Source of the DNA: Ulota crispa
Taxonomy: Eukaryota; Streptophyta; Bryopsida; Orthotrichales; Orthotrichaceae
Length of the DNA: 64,000 nucleotides
Direction of reading: 5' to 3'
Assembly: GCA_963920765.1 (NCBI GenBank)
Contig: OY987245.1
Location: forward strand, 9,564,727 to 9,628,726
A program made the position numbers and the translations under genes. The notes under the pieces are model-generated. The model ran no database searches. It was not told the origin of the DNA and saw only the letters and a program-made list of their open reading frames with translations. Below are positions 57,233 through 64,000 of the stretch, piece by piece. How positions within the stretch are numbered: position 1 is the first letter of the stretch; each line of letters begins with the position of its first letter.

Positions 57233-57552
57233 ATCTTGCATAAACGTTGTTTGAAAAAATATTGTCACATGACATTCTTGTTAGCAAGAGTGACGTTACA
57301 CGGCTTGACACCACTCCACAATTTTTGATTATGTTCACAAGTATAAAAGCAATTGAAAACGAAAATAATTTTGTTCAAGTGACATTTACACAATTATTAT
57401 TAAAATAAATTACTTGCTTTTGCAAAATCAAAAATGAATTGCACGATTTCTCTTAGCTTCATTTGTAGCTATATGAATAATTTTACGGTATACGTAGGTA
57501 TTTATGTAATTAGTAGTGTGTAATAGTTAATGTGGCTTGTTTTTTTAACCAG

Positions 57553-57673
57553 GCCTGCCCCCGCGGGCCCTGATTGGGCAAAAAATGCTGCTGAAAATGC
57601 TAAACGACAATGTAAATCTCCCGAGGACCACGCCCACGATTGGCCACCTCCTAATGTATTGGATAGCTTTTAA
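57553..57673 (+). CDS. Possible alternative last exon of sulfite oxidase
   Basis: After a good acceptor (TTTTTTTAACCAG) the sequence is open for 40 codons: PAPAGPDWAKNAAENAKRQC, then KSPEDHAHDWPPPNVLDSF and TAA. If exon 12 is cut at 57089 before GTACGA, the phase joins exactly and replaces the last four residues (PYDP) with a 40-residue tail, giving 453 residues. GTACGA is a weak donor. The exon is GC-rich compared with its surroundings. It may be a real isoform, the main form, or a relic. Confidence 0.4.
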
Positions 57674-58524
57674 GCTCATAAAACTAAAACTAAAAACGTT
57701 TTGTAAGAGGAATTTATTAAATATATAATTTGAAGGAATGATTTATCATTGATATGTAAAAGTGAATTTAAAAATCCCGAGTTTTCAATTTTACGTATTT
57801 TGTTAAGCGTATTATTTTGTTTTTATATGTTTTGCGTCAATAGCAACAATCAAACTCTAAATTCCAAAAAAAGAAATCTCACTAAAATTCGATTTCATTA
57901 AATAAAACATGGACTAATGATGATTCTCGTTAGTTTTTGATTATTTGTTTTGTTTTACATCTTTATTTCATCTAACTAGCAAGAGAACTTAGCAAAAAAT
58001 GGAGAAATGAAATATGCATCATGTTTAATTGACACTACTTAATGAACAATTTTATTATGTAATCACATGGTAAAAACAAAATGATTTTTTTTGTTTGTTT
58101 TTTTCAAATCTTTACAAAGGGATATTAAAGAACATCAAAAAAATAGGATTTCATGTTCATTGATTCTTTCTAGAGCAAGGATAGAGCATATCTTCAAAAC
58201 TTATTAAGTACAAATTTTACAAGAGAAATTGTCCACAATGATTGCAAATGTCCACAATGACTCATAATGCAATTATTCTAGACTAGTTGTTTATGACGCA
58301 TTCTTCTTGTAGTGAACACAAAAATAACTCAAGTAATCAAAAGATATATACAAAGATCCATGCACCCTAACTATACAATTATAGTAGATTTAGCAGTGTA
58401 CTTATTGATGTTTATCTTTGAGTTTTTTCACACACAAGATAACATCTCAATGTAGTGTTCATAACTTCATATTCAAATTTGATGCTTTCACAAATTCATA
58501 CAACCTCAAGGGCGTTTCACACTA
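57674..58524. other. 3' flank of sulfite oxidase, no gene
   Basis: AT-rich. No exon is recognised. Confidence 0.4.
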
Positions 58525-58672
58525 AGGTAACCCTCCCCATACCCAACTCCTCCCCAATTCCAACCCTTTTGTACTCATGGTGTACATTTCAATTCTAAAA
58601 TGTATACCTTAGGTACATAAGGTTGAAATTGGGGATGACTTATTAAAGGGTCGGGTGTGGGGAGGGTTACCT
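58525..58672. mobile_element. TA-flanked AGGTAACCC MITE (148 bp)
   Basis: It starts AGGTAACCCTCCCCATACCC and ends GGTGTGGGGAGGGTTACCT, with TA on each side. Confidence 0.85.
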
Positions 58673-58674
58673 TA

Positions 58675-60483
58675 CATCCCACGTTTCATCTGAGGTTTCA
58701 TCTATGCAAGTCCCACCTCAACAACAAAACCCCAACTTTGTTGAGTCATTAATAAGAAAAAGGAGTATGAAAGAAAGTTGTAAATATTTTGATGAAACTT
58801 GGAATGAAAGTTGGGTGTAACAAAATGATCAACCCAAATTGAAAAGAAGTTTCACCTTCTCTGGTGCAAAAACTTCCAAAAAGTGGACCCATAGAACCAA
58901 AATACAATGGACGGAGACGTGGGACATATAGTGAAGCGCTCCTCATTTCATAAACAGAAATAGTATTCCTTCCTACTCCCTCTATTTGACACATTTGTGT
59001 CCCATAATAAATATTCCCATTTGTTTTTATTTTTATTCTTTGCAACAAGTGCATGCAAAAGTGGAGAAGTAGATGGAGCACAACAACGATTGAACCTTAT
59101 CAAACAAGTCAATATGCATTTTGACTACTCAAATATAGTGGTGCTTGAATAAGGTCAACACTTTGGGTTGGAAAAAAGTGCTAAGTGTATTCAAACATTA
59201 ATCATAAACAAGCAGTTTATTTGAGTTATTTCTCTTAATTTTAGTGGTTGCAACTTTGGAGGTACTTTCCCACTAATCTTTATGGCTTACTAACCAAACA
59301 TCTTTCTAGTTAATGAGTCATGATGGGAGTTGACAAGAAACAAGCGTTGATTGTACACAAACACTTGATCTTAATTGAGCTCATAATACACATTTTAGAC
59401 AAAAGAAGAGTGGAACCTTGATCCTATCCAATTATTTTTATAATAAAGGTTGACGTTAACCAAGCACCATTGTAGTGGAATTTGCCATCTATTTGCAAAA
59501 TGGAGGGCCCAGTTGGTCCTTGCCATGCCCGCTCTTAAAAATTTGTCCCCACTCTCCACTCATGTCGGGCTCAAAGGTCACCCGTTTCATGGAAAATATA
59601 GAGCCACACTCTACTATGTTGAGTATTCAATATTTCTCTTTGATTTGGAGTATGTAAGTGAATTTGTTGAATGTTTTCCTTCTCATTGTCTTGTTCTGGA
59701 GGCCACTTCTTTCATAACATTGGGGGTAACACAATTTTAGGAGCAAAAGGAACGAAAGGTGCATCAAACAGTGCATTTTGATAGTCTTAACAAATAGATT
59801 GTTGTACCCTAAAAAGTCACCTCATACCTCGCTGTTTGGTCATTGGGAGGCGCATATAATGCTTTAGTTATTAACATTTTTTTGTGCAACATTGTTGTTG
59901 TAGCCAAGTCCTTATATGTGTTAAAATTTGTTTATTATAATAATTACTGATAAAAGTTATTGTAGTATTAATAAGCATTCATATAGTATAAAATGTTAAG
60001 AAATTGGTGTGGGGCAACCTGTATGCACTATGTAGTGTAGAAAAACCAGGTGAGCGTATGGGAAGGGGTGGGGCAAACCCTTGGCTCACTTGGTCAGCCC
60101 TCAATTTTTGCACTTGAGAATGCCTCAAAGAACCCCTAGCTTGGGTCATTTACACTTGGCATTGGTGGGAGTGCTCTAGAAGCATCTACATTCATACTTG
60201 CCAAATTTGACATGCTAAAAGTGTCCATTTGTTTATGAAAAGCTTTCAAGATTCTTGTCCCTCACTCTTCTTCACCAATTGTGTCTTTTAAATAGTTAGT
60301 TGAACCGTCACCTTGGAATATAGGATAATGCTCACTAAACTTAGAATGAGTAGTGGTTTCAAGGGTTGTTGCTTGACATGTTAAGATTGAGTGCCATGAG
60401 GATGTTTTAAGGGGCCAAGATCACTTATCATTTAAGTACATATAGCAAGTTTCAAACCTTTACTGCATATGGGAGGAGATGCC
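58675..60483. other. Intergenic, no gene recognised
   Basis: A 96-codon frame at 59450-59740 (+) has no recognisable motif. Near 59815-60050, CACTGAATATTGC-family remains are visible (GTGGGGCAACCTGTATGCAC, GTAGTGTAG). Confidence 0.4.
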
Positions 60484-61136
60484 TTAACCCCTAAATGCCC
60501 AAGGCACCACACTATGGTGTTGATAATACTTTGAACTTCTATAAAACCTAACCAAGTTTCTATTTTTAGAAGATTTTTATTTTTTAATTATTCTTTTTGA
60601 AGTCTAGTCTTAGCATCAAAAAATAAATTTTGTAAATGATTGATTATACTTTTTCTATTCAAGATTTTGTGTAAGGATGTCCATTGCTATCTTGACTTTT
60701 TTAGTGTTGAGAGCTCTTGGAAATGAGCCTCATAAACACTAAATCTTGGAGAAAATTTTACATTAGAAATTCATTTAAAAAAATTGTAGAGGAGATTTTG
60801 AAAAGCCGTAAATTAATTGGAGTTATGTATGTTCTGTCCTTTAACCCCATATTTTTCATGCAACCATGTTTTATATTTGACATGTGAAAAGAGGATTGAA
60901 AGACTTCAAGGCATTTTCATAGTTTTAACACCCTCTTGATTAAACATTATAATCTTTCAATCCATAAATGATATTATTGTGTTTTCTTTTCTTGTGCAAT
61001 CTCTAATGTATTTAGTTTGATTTTGTACATCTACAATTTTAAAAAAACTAATAAAATTTATCAAAATTTTGACTTTTTGTTCAAATTAGAACAAATTCTA
61101 AAAGCTCAAGAAGTGCCTTGAACATTTAGGGGTTAA
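60484..61136. mobile_element. TTAA-flanked piggyBac-like element, shorter (653 bp)
   Basis: It opens TTAACCCCTAAATGCCCAAG and closes TTGAACATTTAGGGGTTAA. It is probably a deleted relative of the ~0.9-kb elements. Confidence 0.8.
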
Positions 61137-61626
61137 GGTCGGCTTAGCACCAAGGTTGGTTTCAATCCTTGACATTCTTGATTTTGGCTTCCCATTGGTT
61201 GATTTTCTACAAACGGCCTTAAGATTACTACACTAGGAGGGAAGTCCAAAATTTTAAAAGACATTTTAACATTTAAAAGACAAGAATTAACATAGCCCCC
61301 ACCTATAAGAATCGGGTCTTCTAAAACTGAAAGAGCAATTCTTTACATGGAGACCATTTTTAGATTTTATTAGTATAAATTTTTTAATTAAAAATGCATT
61401 CTTTTCAAACAGTCAATAGTGTAGATGGAATAAAATTATTAACAACTCTATTGGGTTTTATTTATTATTATTTTCATCCCTACTTTAGAATATTTTAACG
61501 TTTGTGTAAATGACCTCAACAATTTGGCCTCAAGCTCTTTACACAGAAGGGAATTAACAACTTTATACTCTCATTATAATGGGTGCATGGGACTGTTCTT
61601 GAAGCCATTTAAATTGAAATTCTACA

Positions 61627-61925
61627 TGAAAAACTGCATTTAGGTTGTCTTGACAATTAGGTTGTCTTACCTTAGTACGTTATCTCATCACTCATCACTT
61701 AGCCACTTGGAGGCGCATGGAACTCTTGAAATACTTGGATCTCACATGATTTAGGATGTGAACGTTGTTAGTTTACTTTTCACAACATTGTAGTTGTTGT
61801 CAGGTCTTTTTGAAAATTGTTTTTGTGATAATTTTTGATAATAATTAGTGTAGCAAGTAAATATTTACGTAATGTAAAATGTCAAGAAATTAGTGTGGGG
61901 CAACCTAAAAGCAATATTCAGTGTA
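61627..61925. mobile_element. CACTGAATATTGC-family MITE
   Basis: The left part TGCATTTAGGTTGTCTTGAC and right part CAACCTAAAAGCAATATTCA followed by GTGTA match 25300-25592. Confidence 0.65.
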
Positions 61926-61960
61926 CCTGGAATGGCTCCAAACCTTTATGGCCTTCACTC

Positions 61961-61981
61961 CTAGTGTAAAGCGGCCCTAAT
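61961..61981. mobile_element. Harbinger-like right-end fragment
   Basis: AGTGTAAAGCGGCCCTAA matches the right end of copy 1 including the TAA. The matching left end was not found nearby. Confidence 0.4.
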
Positions 61982-62293
61982 TGCCCACACACTCAAAAAT
62001 ATTCCAGACAAAGGTAGTGCATGAAATGGTACTGTCAGAACAGATTCATGCAAATTCTCCCCCACAAAAGCTGCAGCCCAAGCGTCCCAAAGGCCCCATG
62101 CCCCCATGGGGCCACGGGTATGCATTCGGCCACCAAGTTGCATTATCTTATCTCTTTTCAAGAGTAGCCATCATGGTGTCTCTCCAATTTGGCTATCCTT
62201 TAGAGACAACACACATTTTCTCAAAAAACACTAAAAACAGAGCTGGTGAACTTAGATGTGCATTTGAATCGAATATGGACTCAATTTAAATAA

Positions 62294-62615
62294 CGGAAAA
62301 TTTTATGGATATCCTTAAAGTTTGCCATATTTGTATAGATATACTTGGTTCTTCAAAAATTGCACAAATATCCTTGGTCCATAATTTTCAAGAGTTTGTT
62401 TTTTTATGCACGCTACTTCTTTCATGACCAATGTTATAGTAAGGAGTGCAATAGAACAGAAAAGAAGCAACGTATGCACAAGGGTGAAGGAAGTGGTATG
62501 TACAATAGAACAAACGCTTGAAAATTATGGTCCAAGGGTATTTTTGCAATTTCTGAAAAAGCACGGGTACCTATACAATTATGGCAAACTTCAAGGTTAT
62601 TCATAAAATTTTCCT
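62294..62615. mobile_element. Mutator-like MITE, copy 4, with 9-bp duplication
   Basis: It starts CGGAAAATTTTATGGATATC and ends ATAAAATTTTCCT. TTTAAATAA is present on both sides (62285-62293, 62616-62624); the related element at 30790 has a single TTTAAATAA at that point. Confidence 0.85.
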
Positions 62616-62952
62616 TTTAAATAATCCAATTGTGAAAGAGAAGATCCGAGAGAAGAACACCTTGATTATTGTAAAGTATCAAGATTACAACTATATTTAT
62701 TGTTGGAGGTGAAAATATATTATAATGATTGAGTGAGTTGTGGTTGAAAAATCTTTAATTTTTCATGCTTGTGTGATTTTGGATGGTATTGCTTCATATG
62801 ATCTTTGTTTCAAAAAAGCTGTATATTTTTAGAAATCAAGTTTTTTCACCTTTCCAATAAGACTAGTTTCACAAAGAATGGATAAAGGTAGCAATCATAA
62901 GGTGTAGCTAAGTGGACACAAATAGTCAAAAATTCCATTTTATTTGCTACCC

Positions 62953-63864
62953 TTAACCCCTAAATCCCTAGGGCCTTCATTTTGTCAAAAGACACTCAAA
63001 ATTGCCATTTCTATTGCAAAGAGTAAAAAAATTGAAAATTGGTCTTTTTGCATCTCTAACCGTAGGATCTTGTACTAGATTAGTATAAGAATGTGGAAAC
63101 AACAATTCAAAAACTTTGACCACATAGATTGCAAGATATTTGCATTCAAAGTGTAAAAAATATATTTTTTTGCACCTTGCATGACTAGACTATTTGACTT
63201 TGAACTTTTTTTCTTTAAAATTTTTGCACCACAGAGTTTTGAGGTTTATTTTTTTATGGTGGGGAATTGAGTTGAGAATCTTTGGAAAAAAATCAAAACA
63301 AAAAACACTTAATTTTCATTCTTAAAAAAAACATTAAATAGAAGAAGGTTTGAGATTGAACAAAAACTTACATTGTTAATAACCTTGCAATGCAATTGAA
63401 ACTCAATAATCCCAATGGTGAGATTGTTCTAGCAAGCAAACTTCACCCTCTCCAAAAAAATTTGAAAAATTGTTAAACTTGCATTCAAAAATGAAGTTTA
63501 TAAGTTATTTTTTCAAGAAGATGCTTGAGGTGTCTGAAAAACAAGGTTGTCCATAACTTTCTCATAACTAGTCCAAATAGAATGGGTCAAAGCTTCAGAT
63601 GTAAACAAAACTATATCCTATGATAAACTAAAAAAATTAAAAAAATTTGAGTTTTTGTAAAAAAAACTACTGCCCAATTTGCATAAGTTTGGCATAACTT
63701 TTGCTTTTGGGCATTGATTGGAATAAAAATTATATTCCCCAAAAGTTAATGTGTTTTCCTATCTTCAAAAAAAATTCAAAAATCAAGACAAAAATTGAGG
63801 CTATATGTACTTGCCCAAAATCCCATTTGTCCCCCGAGGGGACACTTAGGGATTTAGGGGTTAA
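62953..63864. mobile_element. TTAA-flanked piggyBac-like element nested in the 915-bp subfamily element
   Basis: It opens TTAACCCCTAAATCCCTAGG and closes TTAGGGATTTAGGGGTTAA. At the same place the 30790 and 36759 copies read GCTACCCTAAAACGG without any insertion. Confidence 0.85.
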
Positions 63865-64000
63865 ACAACTTTACAAGAAAGTTGATAAATGCCATGAAAA
63901 ATCCAACTAGTGAAAACAATCAAGAACTAGCCTTAAGTATAGGATGCTTTTTTTTGAGATGAAATGATAGCACCATTTCAAGAGATCTTCAAAAACTGCA

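Larger units (their letters stand above)
62196..64000. mobile_element. 915-bp subfamily TTAA element, carrying two nested insertions and running off the window
   Basis: Fragments 62196-62293, 62625-62952 and 63865-64000 are collinear with 30800-31330 (AATTTAAATAATCCAAT, AAGGTGTAGCTAAGTGGACA, TTTGCTACCC). The left terminus is degraded. Confidence 0.7.

Noticed and set aside
59450-59740. 96-codon frame in the right-hand intergenic region
   Set aside because: No motif, no splice context and ordinary AT-rich surroundings.
1-64000. Search for tRNA, rRNA, plastid or mitochondrial insertions and full-length retrotransposons
   Set aside because: I saw no tRNA-like cloverleaf, no rRNA sequence, no reverse transcriptase or integrase motifs, and no clear paired LTRs; a weak LTR-like direct repeat at 39717-40220 could not be bounded.

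Overview
The window is nuclear DNA of a land plant. The genes have GT-AG introns and encode plant families: a plastid YCF49-like (DUF2499) protein, a plant SMI1/KNR4-like protein, a PR-1/CAP secreted protein and a plant-type sulfite oxidase. The DNA is AT-rich, gene density is low, introns are long, and much of the rest is short non-autonomous DNA transposons. I cannot name the species. A non-flowering lineage is possible, but that is a guess.

Layout. 1-3742: transposon-rich, no gene. 3743-6474 (-): YCF49-like plastid membrane protein, 4 exons. 6475-7710: head-to-head spacer built from three tandem copies of a unit of about 330 bp. 7711-13553 (+): plastid-type protein of unknown function with a helical/coiled-coil middle, 8 exons, all phases checked. 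13554-20118: transposons plus a GC-richer island with one possible small ORF. 20119-21439 (+): PR-1/CAP protein, 2 exons, with an intron made almost wholly of repeats. 21440-26603: transposons. 26604-28308 (-): SMI1/KNR4-like protein, 2 exons. 28309-30604: its upstream region, a 206-bp MITE, and an unrecognised decayed gene start. 30605-46573: a 16-kb gene desert of nested transposons. 46574-57102 (+): sulfite oxidase, 12 exons over 10.5 kb, with a possible alternative 3' exon at 57553-57673. 57674-64000: transposons.

Transposons. At least five structural groups can be defined from ends and target duplications. (1) Elements with TTAA at both ends and inner ends CCCCTAAA or CCCTTAAA, which look piggyBac-like. 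Two related elements elsewhere in the window preserve the matching unoccupied TTAA site. (2) TA-flanked elements whose ends read AGGTA/TACCT. (3) TAA-flanked elements with GGGCCGCTTTACA ends, PIF/Harbinger-like, carrying an internal CCCCATGCCAT minisatellite. (4) Elements starting GGGAAAATTTCAT with 9-bp target duplications, Mutator-like. (5) Small CACTA-like hairpins. Nesting is deep, and several introns consist mostly of one element.

The genes do not form a pathway. The first two both look plastid-targeted and share a promoter region; the others are independent loci. Gene models rest on reading splice sites and family similarity by eye; no search was run.
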